Source of the DNA: DASSCW01 sp036556695
GTDB lineage: Bacteria; Chloroflexota; Limnocylindria; QHBO01
NCBI GenBank assembly: GCA_036556695.1
Contig: DATBIY010000098.1
Span: forward strand, 1-15,336
Direction: 5' to 3'
Length of the DNA stretch: 15,336 nucleotides
Below, in pieces: positions 6,182 through 13,450 of the stretch. The notes under the pieces were generated by a model. It ran no database searches and was not told the origin of the DNA. It saw only the letters and a list, made by a program, of their open reading frames with translations. The position numbers and the translations under genes were made by a program. Every line of letters starts with the position of its first letter. The first letter of the stretch is position 1.

Positions 6182-7807
6182 GTGTCCACACACAGGCGCA
6201 CCCCCCGCCGCGCGCGTGCGGCATTGAGCGTGTTGGCAACCCTGGCCCTGGTGGCCAGCGTGCCCACCGCCTCGCTTGGCACCAGCCACCATCCCAATCC
6301 GAGCTTCGCGTACCTCACGTTGACCGGTGCGGTCGCCGGAGGTCAGGTCGTGCCGCTCATCAACAGCGGCGACTGGTTTGACGGCGAGACGTTCGAGGGC
6401 ATTCCGGACGGAATCGGTATCGTGCCGGTTGGCCGCGGCAACCGCTACGTTGACCTGTACGTGAACTTCGAGCAGTCGCATGTGCCATTCCAGGGCTTCG
6501 CAGATTTCGAGGATTCGTCCGTACAACGGGCGCGTCTCGACCTTCAAGAGATGCAGCTCACCAAGCTCGACGAGGTCCTGCCGGCATCGGCCGGCTTCAT
6601 CCGCTTCTGCTCGGCGTTCATGGCTGGCCCTGAGCAGGGGTTCCACAGGTACACCTTCTTCGTAAACGAGGAGTCGAACGACATCATCGACATCCCGGCG
6701 GGCGCTCCGTACGGCGCTGACCGGTCGGTCGCGCCGTATCGCCAAGCGGGATACAGCGTGTTCCTCGACACGAAGAAGGGCACATACCGGCAGATTGCCG
6801 GCAACGGACGCCATAACCACGAGAACACGGTCATCGTGCCCGGTGGTTGGGACGAGACCGTCGCCATCTCGGGCGACGACACCTTCACTGCCCCGTCATC
6901 GCAGCTGTACCTCTCCACCGCTGACAGCCCGTCCGACCTGATGGCAGACGAGGTCGACCTGTGGGCCTTCCAGGTAACGAGGACGGATGAGGGCCGTGTC
7001 GCTCGTCGGGATCCCTTCAATGACGCCAACGACTACCTGGAGATCCAGCCGGGGGACACGTGGTCCGGTCGCTTCATCCATGTCCCCGACAGGATCGCGC
7101 GAGGCACGACCGGCACCGCCCCGCAGACCGCGCTGGAGGATTGGTCGAACCGGAATAACATCTTCCAGTTCGTGCGGGTCGAGGACATGGACTACGACCC
7201 AGCCGACCCGCATGTCATCTACCTCGCCGATACCGGGTCAACGCGCATCAAGGAGAGCGACACGACCGGTCGGCTCATTCGGGCGGCAACCACGGACCTG
7301 CCCTACTTCGATTCGAACGGCCGCATCTTCAAGATCGTCCTCGACGTCGATAATCCGAGAAAGGTCAACGAGTTCTCCATCGAGGCAGAAGGGCGGCTCC
7401 AGCGGCAGGATGCCGCTGCCAATCCCGGCGATCCGAATGTGATCACCGTGGTCGATCCGGGCGTCGGATTCCTGAACCCGGACAACCTCGACGTTGGCGA
7501 CCGCAGCTTGATGCTGCAGGAGGACGCGGCCAACGCGAAGATCTGGATGTACGACTTCTCGAGCTGGACACATGTCGCCTCGGTCACCCATCCAACCGCG
7601 CCGTCGGCTGGGGAGTCGAGCGGCATCGTCGACGCCTCACGCTGGCTGGGGGCCGGTTGGTGGGTCCTCGATGTGCAATCCCACGTCAACCAGATGGTCG
7701 ATCCGACGATCAGGACCTACACCACTCCGATCAGTGGAACGGAACTTACCTACCAGCTGCGTCGGGAGGATGGTCAGCTACTGCTGATGTACATTCCCGG
7801 CAGCTAA
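6182..7807 (+). CDS. Exported PhoX/DUF839-like protein (putative phosphatase-type beta-propeller)
   Basis: The 541-residue protein starts with an Arg-rich n-region and a hydrophobic core (ALSVLATLALVASVPTASLG, residues 14-33), an export signal. Arginine pairs are present but the strict Tat motif is not. The mature part resembles the PhoX/DUF839 family, calcium- and iron-dependent phosphatases with a beta-propeller fold: GFIRFCSAFMAGP with C143, GNGRHNHENTVIVPGGW near 208, FQFVRVEDMDYDP near 329 (R332, E334, D335), YLADTGS near 347, and ESSGIVDAS with WWVLDVQSH near 478-501. Phosphate scavenging outside the membrane is plausible, but catalytic residues were not all verified. Codon use and G+C are visibly lower than in the neighbours, hinting at a different history. 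It has its own Shine-Dalgarno and ends at a strong hairpin, so it is probably transcribed alone. Confidence 0.78.
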   Translation: MSTHRRTPRRARAALSVLATLALVASVPTASLGTSHHPNPSFAYLTLTGAVAGGQVVPLINSGDWFDGETFEGIPDGIGIVPVGRGNRYVDLYVNFEQSHVPFQGFADFEDSSVQRARLDLQEMQLTKLDEVLPASAGFIRFCSAFMAGPEQGFHRYTFFVNEESNDIIDIPAGAPYGADRSVAPYRQAGYSVFLDTKKGTYRQIAGNGRHNHENTVIVPGGWDETVAISGDDTFTAPSSQLYLSTADSPSDLMADEVDLWAFQVTRTDEGRVARRDPFNDANDYLEIQPGDTWSGRFIHVPDRIARGTTGTAPQTALEDWSNRNNIFQFVRVEDMDYDPADPHVIYLADTGSTRIKESDTTGRLIRAATTDLPYFDSNGRIFKIVLDVDNPRKVNEFSIEAEGRLQRQDAAANPGDPNVITVVDPGVGFLNPDNLDVGDRSLMLQEDAANAKIWMYDFSSWTHVASVTHPTAPSAGESSGIVDASRWLGAGWWVLDVQSHVNQMVDPTIRTYTTPISGTELTYQLRREDGQLLLMYIPGS

Positions 7808-7823
7808 GCGAGCTTCCGTCGTC

Positions 7824-7858
7824 CAGGAGGGCCGTCCGCGACTGCGGCGGCCCTCCTG
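7824..7858 (+). terminator. Strong hairpin terminator after the PhoX-like gene
   Basis: CAGGAGGGCCG (7824-7834) pairs perfectly with CGGCCCTCCTG (7848-7858). Inside, CCGC and GCGG extend the stem by four more pairs past a single bulged T, leaving a GACT loop. It lies 16 bases after the TAA stop. There is no T run, as is common for hairpin terminators in G+C-rich bacteria. It ends 15 bases before the next gene's -10 hexamer, so it also insulates that gene. Confidence 0.65.
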
Positions 7859-7873
7859 CCGTGTCCGCGGGGG

Positions 7874-7879
7874 TAGCAT
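7874..7879 (+). promoter_or_regulatory. Putative -10 hexamer (TAGCAT) of the inositol-phosphatase family gene, leaderless
   Basis: TAGCAT is followed by 7 bases and the ATG at 7887. No Shine-Dalgarno is present. The place where a -35 would sit is occupied by the right arm of the terminator hairpin, so this promoter appears to rely on the -10 alone. Confidence 0.5.
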
Positions 7880-7886
7880 CGGCCCA

Positions 7887-8714
7887 ATGGCAGGCAGGAG
7901 CCGATGGGCGGCGGACCTGGCCTTCGGCGAGGCGATCGCGCGACGGGCTGGCGAGCTGGTGCTGGGCAGCTACGAGCGGGTGCAGCGCATCCGCCACAAG
8001 AGCCCACGCGACGTGGTCACCGAGGTGGACTACGCGTCGGAGAAGCTGCTGATCGACGCCATCCGCGCGGAGCATCCGGACGACGCCATCCTGGCCGAGG
8101 AGTCGGGCCATCACCGCCGCGGACGGCGCGCGCAGATCGCGCCGCGGACGTGGGTGCTGGACCCGCTGGACGGCACGGTCAACTACGCCAACGGCATCCC
8201 GTTCTTCTGCGTCTCGGTGGCGCTCGTCGGCCCCGATGGGCCGATTGCCGGGGTCGTGCTGGACCCGATGCGCGACGACTGCTACGCAGCCACGGCCGAC
8301 GGCCCGGCCACCCTGAACGGGGTGCGCGTCACGCCGCCCGACAAGCCGGCGCTGAGCGACTACGTGGTCAGCCTGGCGGTCATCGGCCGTGGGGGGCTGG
8401 GGCACGAGCGGCTCATTGCGCGCGAGATCCGCATTCATCGCCGCATGGGAAGCGCGGCCCTGTCGCTGGCCTACGTGGCCAACGGCCGCTTCGACGCCTT
8501 CGTGCAGAACGGCGGACTGTCGCCCTGGGACGTGGCGGCCGCCGGCCTCATCGCCCAGCGGGCCGGCGCCACCATCACCAGCCTGGATGGCGGGGAGTGG
8601 TGGAACCCGGTTGCCCGGGCGCGGCTGAGCGTCGTCAGTGCGCCGTCGGCCCACCACGGCCGGCTGTTGGAGCTGGTGCAGGCCTCCGGGACGCGGGTGC
8701 GCGAGCGCCGCTAG
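7887..8714 (+). CDS. Inositol monophosphatase family protein
   Basis: This 275-residue protein is a Mg2+-dependent sugar-phosphate phosphatase of the inositol monophosphatase family. It carries the metal-binding EES at 71-73, the signature WVLDPLDGTVNYANGIPFF from residue 89 with D92 and D95, and the second signature PWDVAAAGLIAQRAGA at 213-228 with D215. The length is normal (about 260-280). Substrates in the family include myo-inositol 1-phosphate, histidinol phosphate, fructose 1,6-bisphosphate and 3'-phosphoadenosine 5'-phosphate; sequence alone does not choose, though the canonical DPLDGTxNY motif fits inositol or histidinol phosphate best. The start is fixed by TAGCAT 7 bases upstream. 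The gene follows the PhoX-like terminator and converges on the Nudix gene. Confidence 0.88.
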   Translation: MAGRSRWAADLAFGEAIARRAGELVLGSYERVQRIRHKSPRDVVTEVDYASEKLLIDAIRAEHPDDAILAEESGHHRRGRRAQIAPRTWVLDPLDGTVNYANGIPFFCVSVALVGPDGPIAGVVLDPMRDDCYAATADGPATLNGVRVTPPDKPALSDYVVSLAVIGRGGLGHERLIAREIRIHRRMGSAALSLAYVANGRFDAFVQNGGLSPWDVAAAGLIAQRAGATITSLDGGEWWNPVARARLSVVSAPSAHHGRLLELVQASGTRVRERR

Positions 8715-8742
8715 CCTGCCGCGCCGCTGGCCGGCCGCGGTG

Positions 8743-9411
8743 TCAGCTGGCGGCGCCGGTGAGCACCGAGGCCAGCATCGCCAGCGTGCGCGCCGTGGCG
8801 CCCCAGACGAGCTGTCCCTGGGCGCGGTAGCCGCCGACACGCAGCGTCCAGCCCGGCCCGTGGACGACCTCGTCGCTGATCGCCCCCTCCGCCAGCAGGT
8901 CGGCCAGCGGCAGCTCGACGATGAGCGCCACCTCATCGCTCTGCGGCACGAGGTCCAGGCGTTCGTCGGCGACGCCGACGAAGGGCCGGATGTCGAAGTT
9001 GGTCACCGGGATCCAGACGTCATCCAGCGCCCCGACGATGGTGACAACGTCCGGGTTGAGCCCGATCTCCTCCTGTGCTTCGCGCAGGGCGGTGGCTGCC
9101 CGGTCGGCGTCGCCGGGCTCGCCGGCACCGCCGGGCAGCGACACCTCGCCGGCATGCGCGCGCAAGGCGGCGTTTCGGACGGTGAGCGGCATGACCAACG
9201 ACCCGTCCTCGGCGGGATGCAGCAGCAGCAGGGTCGAGGCCTCGCGCGCCGGCGGCATGGTGGACCGGTCCCACCGCGGCCGGCGGGCGCGCTCACCGGT
9301 TCCGTCACGCGGCATGAAGCGCGGGTCGACGGCGATGGGGCGTGGCGCGCGGGCGATGGCATCGGCCAGCCATTCCTGCCAGCCGGGCGCACCGCGTAAG
9401 ATTCGGTCCAT
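8743..9411 (-). CDS. Nudix hydrolase, CoA pyrophosphatase type
   Basis: The 222-residue protein has a Nudix box whose core, TALREAQEEIGL, lies at 107-118 and is preceded by SLPGGAGEPGDAD at 91-103. The segment just before, PLTVRNAALRAHAGEVSLPG, is the extra signature of the CoA-pyrophosphatase subgroup (NudL/Pcd1 type), which splits coenzyme A and its derivatives to phosphopantetheine and 3',5'-ADP. The metal-binding glutamates E111, E114 and E115 are present, and D101 replaces the first Glu of the box, as in other members of this subgroup. Length fits. The ATG overlaps the ATG of the divergent 150-residue gene by two bases (CATG, 9409-9412). I see only a weak TGGGCT 8 bases upstream as a possible promoter, so the true start could lie further inside. 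Confidence 0.85.
   Translation of the reverse strand: MDRILRGAPGWQEWLADAIARAPRPIAVDPRFMPRDGTGERARRPRWDRSTMPPAREASTLLLLHPAEDGSLVMPLTVRNAALRAHAGEVSLPGGAGEPGDADRAATALREAQEEIGLNPDVVTIVGALDDVWIPVTNFDIRPFVGVADERLDLVPQSDEVALIVELPLADLLAEGAISDEVVHGPGWTLRVGGYRAQGQLVWGATARTLAMLASVLTGAAS
9397..9402 (+). promoter_or_regulatory. Putative -10 hexamer (TAAGAT) of the 150-residue gene, leaderless
   Basis: TAAGAT lies 7 bases before the ATG at 9410 and is the best match to TATAAT in the set. It sits inside the first codons of the divergent Nudix gene. No Shine-Dalgarno is seen. Confidence 0.55.
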
Positions 9412-9862
9412 GAGCTTTCAGCCCACGAGCCCGGCGGATCGCGATGCGCCGGCGCGAGCCGCCATCCACAAGGCCAGGGTGCTGGTCAACCGCACGCCGC
9501 ACTTCAGCACGCGGACCCGGCGCGAGGCAAATCGTGGGCTCGACATGCTGGACGCCCAGCTGGGGCGCAACCAGGTGAACGTCGCCGAAGCGATCCGCGG
9601 CATGGAGCTCGTGATCCGCGCACACAGCTCGCTGGCCTTCGGCCTGCTGCGCGAGCCCGGGTTCGTGGAACGCTTCGGCACGGCCCTGCGCCAGATGGGC
9701 CTGCGCGGCATCGAGCAACGGCTGGACGAGGTGCCCAGCTCGGTCATGGCGCAGCCGATCTATGGGCCTACCGGCGGACGCCGGCACCGCGACGACCTGC
9801 CGCCCGAGGAGCGCGTCGACGCCGAGGGCCGGCCGCTCCCTCCGCCTCCCGGCTACTACTAG
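9410..9862 (+). CDS. Conserved-looking small protein of unknown function
   Basis: The 150-residue product is not recognised. Residues 1-45 are polar and rich in Arg and Ala. Residues 45-115 are predicted helical with alternating hydrophobic positions (DMLDAQLGRNQVNVAEAIRG, then MELVIRAHSSLAFGLLREPG). The tail is acidic, then ends in a proline run (PLPPPPGYY). There is no signal peptide or membrane segment. The gene is likely real because it has a well-placed leaderless promoter (TAAGAT-7-ATG), normal codon use, and boundaries that meet both neighbours exactly: its ATG overlaps the Nudix start and its TAG overlaps the ATPase stop in CTAG (9859-9862). A helical adaptor or regulatory role is possible, but I infer no function. 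Confidence 0.7.
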   Translation: MSFQPTSPADRDAPARAAIHKARVLVNRTPHFSTRTRREANRGLDMLDAQLGRNQVNVAEAIRGMELVIRAHSSLAFGLLREPGFVERFGTALRQMGLRGIEQRLDEVPSSVMAQPIYGPTGGRRHRDDLPPEERVDAEGRPLPPPPGYY

Positions 9863-10683
9863 CTGCCGGCGATACTGGTCAGCAGCTGGGCTTCGGTCGG
9901 CGTCGTCCCCAGGCCCAGGCGCTCGCCGACGCGCGCTGCCAGCGGCGGCTCGAGGTAGGTCGACTCCAGCGTCCGCCAGGCATCGGCGGCGAACACGATT
10001 GCTGGCGGACCATCGGCCAGCACACGGCCACCGCCCATGACGATCACGCGCTCGAACTCGGCCGCCACGAACTCCATGTCGTGGCTGATGGCAATCAGCG
10101 TGCGCCCCGCCTGCCTGGCGGACCGCATGATCGAGCGCACCACCGCCACGCCGGCGAGGTCCTGTCCGGTGGTCGGCTCATCCATCACCAGCACCGGCGT
10201 CTCCATCGCCACCACCGAGGCCAGCGCCAGGAGCTTGCGGCGCGAGCCGCCGAGGTCATACGGATTGGCGGCTGCCGCGTCGGCCAGGCCCACGGCCGCA
10301 AGTGCGCGGTCAACGGCATTGCGCAGCGCATCGCCGCGGAGGCCAACGTTCCGCGGGCCGAACTCGACCTCCGAGCGCACGCTGCCGGCAAAGATCTGCC
10401 GGTCCGGGTCCTGGAAGACCAGCCCCACCTGGCGCGCCAGCTGCGCGACGGTGCGCTGCGCAGCGTCCTGGCCGTCGAACAGCACGCGTCCCGTGGTGGG
10501 CCGCAGCAGGCCGTTGAGGTGGCGCACCAGCGTGGTCTTGCCACTCCCGTTCTGGCCGATCAGGGCCACGACCTCACCGGGGCCGATGGTCAGCGAAACC
10601 TCGTCCAGGGCCCGGACCCCGCCTTGGCGGTAGACGTGGCTGACCGCCTCGAGCCGCAGCTCCGCAACGGGCCGTCCGCTCAC
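9859..10683 (-). CDS. ecfA2: ECF transporter ATPase, second subunit (EcfA2 position)
   Basis: The 274-residue protein is the last gene of the ECF operon and one of two ATPases that power uptake. Walker A is GQNGSGKT (43-50), the Q-loop glutamine is Q91 (VFQDPDRQIF), Walker B is VLVMDEPTTGQD with catalytic E169, and the switch histidine is H201 (ISHDME). The ABC signature is not LSGGQ but DLGGSRRK (143-150). The GTG start at 10683 overlaps the TGA of the upstream ATPase (GTGA, 10683-10680), which argues for translational coupling and against the in-frame ATG at 10716. Paired with the other ATPase, this subunit's Walker motifs face a canonical signature, making the one fully canonical ATP site. 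Its stop overlaps the stop of the convergent 150-residue gene. Confidence 0.88.
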   Translation of the reverse strand: MSGRPVAELRLEAVSHVYRQGGVRALDEVSLTIGPGEVVALIGQNGSGKTTLVRHLNGLLRPTTGRVLFDGQDAAQRTVAQLARQVGLVFQDPDRQIFAGSVRSEVEFGPRNVGLRGDALRNAVDRALAAVGLADAAAANPYDLGGSRRKLLALASVVAMETPVLVMDEPTTGQDLAGVAVVRSIMRSARQAGRTLIAISHDMEFVAAEFERVIVMGGGRVLADGPPAIVFAADAWRTLESTYLEPPLAARVGERLGLGTTPTEAQLLTSIAGS

Positions 10684-11498
10684 CGGCCCATCGCCTCGAG
10701 CAATCGCGCTCGCCACTCGCCGGTGAGGCCGGCAGCCTCCGCGGCGCGGCGCAGGCGCACGTCGGCGGGCGCCGCCACGCCAAGCGACTCGAGCCGGGGA
10801 TCCTCCATCACCTCCGCCGTCGACCCGTCGAGGGCCACGCTCCCGTTGGCCAGCACCACGACGCGATGGCAGATGCGGGCCAGCAGATCGGTCTTCTGCT
10901 CGGCCACCAGGATGGATGCGCCGCCGCCCGCCAGCCGCGCCAGGGCATCGGCCACCAGGCGGCTGCCGGCCGGGTCGAGCTGCGCCGTCGGCTCGTCCAG
11001 CACCAGCAGGCCGGGTCGCAGGGCCAGCAGCCCGGCGATGGCGACCAGTTGCTGCTGTCCGCCGGACAGCCGTGCCGGATGCCGCGGCGCGAGGTGACCG
11101 ATGCGCAGCGCTGCCAGCGCCGCCTCGGTCCGCCGGATGACCTCGTCTCGCGCCACGCCCAGATTCATCGGCCCGAAAGCGACCTCCTCGTAGACCGTCT
11201 CGGCCACGCCGGACAGCTGGGTGGCCGGGTTGGCGAAGGCAATGCCGATCCGCCCGGCCAGCTGGTGCATCGGCATCGGCGCCGCGTCCTCGCCCTCAAG
11301 CAGCAGCCGGCCGGTCAAGGTGCCGCCGACCGTCCGTGGCGCCAGGCCGGAGGCCACGAGGCACAGCGTCGTTTTGCCCGCCTCTGAAGGGCCGGCCAGC
11401 CCAACCACCTCGCCGTCGTCCAGGGTCAGGCTGACGTCGCGCAGCGACGGGCGAGTGGCTCCGGCGTAGCGATAGGTCACCGAGTCGAGGGCGAGCAC
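10680..11498 (-). CDS. ecfA1: ECF transporter ATPase, first subunit (EcfA1 position)
   Basis: This 272-residue ABC ATPase follows the T component by 11 bases. Walker A is GPSEAGKT (36-43), the signature is canonical LSGGQ at 144-148, and Walker B is LLVLDEPTAQLDP with E169. Two switch residues are changed: the Q-loop glutamine is Ala at 89 (IAFANPATQL) and the H-loop histidine is Gln at 201 (VAEQKTD). Its own ATP site would therefore be impaired, while its signature completes the partner's site. The start is a GTG preceded by GAGG with a 9-base spacer, and no ATG is better placed. The 3' end overlaps the next gene by 4 bases. Which protein corresponds to EcfA or EcfA' of named transporters is not decided by sequence. 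Confidence 0.88.
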   Translation of the reverse strand: MLALDSVTYRYAGATRPSLRDVSLTLDDGEVVGLAGPSEAGKTTLCLVASGLAPRTVGGTLTGRLLLEGEDAAPMPMHQLAGRIGIAFANPATQLSGVAETVYEEVAFGPMNLGVARDEVIRRTEAALAALRIGHLAPRHPARLSGGQQQLVAIAGLLALRPGLLVLDEPTAQLDPAGSRLVADALARLAGGGASILVAEQKTDLLARICHRVVVLANGSVALDGSTAEVMEDPRLESLGVAAPADVRLRRAAEAAGLTGEWRARLLEAMGR

Positions 11499-11509
11499 GT
11501 CTCAGGGCC

Positions 11510-12328
11510 TCAAGCGAGCGACGGCAGCCAGCCCGCTGCGCGCGCGATCACCAGCACCACCCCGGCTGCCATCAGCAGCCAGCGCGTGATGGACTGCGCC
11601 GTTGAGTCAGGTGGATGCCACAGCAGGGTACGACGCCCTGGACGGGTGAAGCCGCGGGCCTCCAGCGCCATGGTGCGTTCCTCGATCTCGGAGATCGAGC
11701 CCAGGATCGCCGGCCCCACGATCGGCACAAGGCCCCGAATGCGCTTCCAGACCGACGCCTCGGTGTCGAGCCCGCGCGAGCGCTGGGCGGCGGTGATCTG
11801 GCCCGCGCGCTCCACCATGGCCGGCACGGTCTGGACGGATGCATTGGCCACGAAGGCGATGCGCGCGCTCACCCCGCGACGCTCGATGTCGACCACCAGG
11901 TCGGCCGGCCGGGTCGTCAGGTAGAACAGCGTGATCGCGCCGGAGATGGCCAGGATCCGCGCCAGGATCTCGATGGCGAAACCCAGGCCCTCGGCCGTGG
12001 CGGTGATGGGGCCGATGCGCAGAAGCACAGTCTGCCCACCCGGGAAGAAGAACACGTTCACCAGCACCGCCGAGACGGCGATCGGCAGGGACAGCAGCAG
12101 CGTGGTGCGGGTCAGCGATCCGGCGACGCCGGCCACCAGCGCAGGCAGCAGCACGGCCACCGCCACCAGCACGGCAGGCGCGACCATACCGCCCAGCACG
12201 ACCGCGGCGACAACCGTGACGGTCGCCAGCGTCGCCTTGGTCAGCGGGTTGAGGCGGTGGTACGCACTGGGCCCCGGGCGCCCCAGGAAATCCGGGACGG
12301 CGGGGCCCTCAGCCGAGTTCTGGCTCAG
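11510..12328 (-). CDS. ecfT: ECF transporter T component, probable CTG start
   Basis: EcfT is the membrane subunit that couples the ATPases to the S component. The two Ala-Arg-Gly-type coupling motifs are visible (AAQRSRG ending at residue 186 and LEARGF at 223-227) after several hydrophobic segments. The first ATG or GTG-type start in frame, GTG 12199, would give 229 residues and discard the family's N-terminal YHRLNPLTK (residues 23-31) and the start of the first membrane helix. The frame stays open to 12355, where a stop precedes it, and contains no ATG, GTG or TTG. The best candidate is CTG at 12328, overlapping the S-component stop as CTGA and preceded by a six-G run that may serve as Shine-Dalgarno. 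This gives 272 residues, close to the usual 265. A frameshift at the G run is the alternative. Confidence 0.72.
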   Translation of the reverse strand: MSQNSAEGPAVPDFLGRPGPSAYHRLNPLTKATLATVTVVAAVVLGGMVAPAVLVAVAVLLPALVAGVAGSLTRTTLLLSLPIAVSAVLVNVFFFPGGQTVLLRIGPITATAEGLGFAIEILARILAISGAITLFYLTTRPADLVVDIERRGVSARIAFVANASVQTVPAMVERAGQITAAQRSRGLDTEASVWKRIRGLVPIVGPAILGSISEIEERTMALEARGFTRPGRRTLLWHPPDSTAQSITRWLLMAAGVVLVIARAAGWLPSLA

Positions 12329-13425
12329 GCAGGCGCCCCCCGCGGATCGCCAGATTCAGCCATGCCATTCTCGTCAGGGAGCAGTCGCTCACCCTGCGGG
12401 AACCTGGCCTTGGTTCTGCGCGCCATGGCCGACACGATCAGGTAGACCACGAAGAAGGTCGTGATCTTGTCGATCGGGTCGCTGATCAGGCCCTGGCCCA
12501 GGGTTGCCGCCCCGATGTCGGCGCCTCCCTGGCGCAGTGCCGCGACCAGAAAGTCCGTGCCTGAGCCAGTGACGCCCCCGAAGACACCGGCCGCGATGGG
12601 CGCACTGATCAGCGCCGCCACGATGCCAGTCGTCATGCCGGCAAGGACGACATACGTGGCGGTCAGGTCTCGCCGGAAGATCAGCAGCGCGAACAGGCCA
12701 AGCACCGTCAGGACCACCAGCGCCAGGGCGAACCAGCCCAGGATCACGAAGATCGCGTTGTCCGACGTCGGCGTCAGGCTGGTGCTGCCCAGGATGGCGG
12801 TGTAGCCCAGGTACCCCAGGTACGCCAGCCCGCCGATCACAGCCGCGGCGATGGCTCCACCCACCACCAGCTGACTGGCCGGGCGGTCGAGGCGCGGGCG
12901 CAGGAAGCCGAGGCCACCGGCCATGCCGGCCATCAGGCCGATGACGGCCGCCACGATGGCGAAGGCCGCCGCGGGCGGATACTGGAAGGGCGGCGGAATG
13001 ACGTACGCCCATAGCACGTTGGCCAGGAAGCCGGTGGCGGCGCCGGCGATCGGCCCGGCCAGCACGCCCACCAGGATCGTTCCGATCGAGTCCAGGTAGA
13101 TCGGGATCTTGAGCGCGGCGGTCACCGTCTGGCCAAGGATGATGTTCATGGCAATCGCCACCGGCATCAGGATCAGGGTGCGGGTGGTGAACTGCGCCGT
13201 GAGCGACGGGTTGGCACCGGTCTGCATGCGCTCGACGATCAGGTAGACCGCGATCGCGGCCAGCAGCGCGATGCCCAGGATCAGGGCGAGGACATTGGCC
13301 ACCTGCTGAAAGGCGAAGGTGACCGGGTCGGCGGTGCCGCTCTCCGGAATGCCGCCCGCGATGACGACGCCGAGTGCCGCGACGACCACGAACGTGACAA
13401 GGGCCGCGATCCATCGGACGACCAT
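12325..13425 (-). CDS. ECF transporter S component, unusually large (substrate unknown)
   Basis: The 366-residue protein has about nine predicted membrane segments, near residues 5-24, 43-64, 84-104, 114-140, 152-174, 187-212, 224-250, 257-284 and 320-336. The central part, ILMPVAIAMNIILG then PIYLDSIGTILVGVLAGPIAG, and the tail segment SDPIDKITTFFVVYLI resemble ECF S components, which bind the vitamin or other substrate. Typical S components have six segments and 170-200 residues, so two N-terminal helices and a further pair near 187-250 appear to be additions. Translation starts at an ATG with a good GGAGG. It lies 25 bases after the nucleoside hydrolase gene and overlaps the T gene by 4 bases. 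A nucleoside, nucleobase or nucleoside-like vitamin is my inferred substrate from that neighbour. Confidence 0.75.
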   Translation of the reverse strand: MVVRWIAALVTFVVVAALGVVIAGGIPESGTADPVTFAFQQVANVLALILGIALLAAIAVYLIVERMQTGANPSLTAQFTTRTLILMPVAIAMNIILGQTVTAALKIPIYLDSIGTILVGVLAGPIAGAATGFLANVLWAYVIPPPFQYPPAAAFAIVAAVIGLMAGMAGGLGFLRPRLDRPASQLVVGGAIAAAVIGGLAYLGYLGYTAILGSTSLTPTSDNAIFVILGWFALALVVLTVLGLFALLIFRRDLTATYVVLAGMTTGIVAALISAPIAAGVFGGVTGSGTDFLVAALRQGGADIGAATLGQGLISDPIDKITTFFVVYLIVSAMARRTKARFPQGERLLPDENGMAESGDPRGAPA

Positions 13426-13433
13426 GGTTCCTT

Positions 13434-13438
13434 CCTCC
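13434..13438 (-). promoter_or_regulatory. Shine-Dalgarno (GGAGG) of the S-component gene
   Basis: GGAGG on the minus strand is 8 bases before the ATG at 13425, in the 25-base gap after the nucleoside hydrolase stop. Its presence, unlike at the leaderless genes, marks this as an internal operon cistron. Confidence 0.7.
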
Positions 13439-13450
13439 AGAAATGCCTGT

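Noticed and set aside
5383..6381. Plus-strand open frame of 332 codons across the purine phosphorylase and the start of the PhoX-like gene
   Set aside because: It overlaps a conserved phosphorylase antisense and the PhoX-like signal peptide in another frame, with no motif of its own.
8690..8762. Possible hairpin terminator between the convergent phosphatase and Nudix genes
   Set aside because: The best arms (CGCCGCTGGC and GCTGGCGGCG) match at only 8 of 10 positions in very G+C-rich sequence, not above what chance would give.
10081..11097. Plus-strand open frame of 338 codons across the two ECF ATPases
   Set aside because: It covers parts of two well-supported ABC ATPase genes on the other strand and resembles no protein.
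11510..12199. T component starting at GTG 12199 (229 residues)
   Set aside because: It would drop the conserved YHRLNPLTK segment and part of the first membrane helix, both encoded in frame just upstream.
12389..13414. Alternative minus-strand frame of 341 codons over the S component
   Set aside because: It is very rich in Arg, Pro, Gly and His, has no membrane segments, and is a frame shift of the clearly hydrophobic S-component frame.
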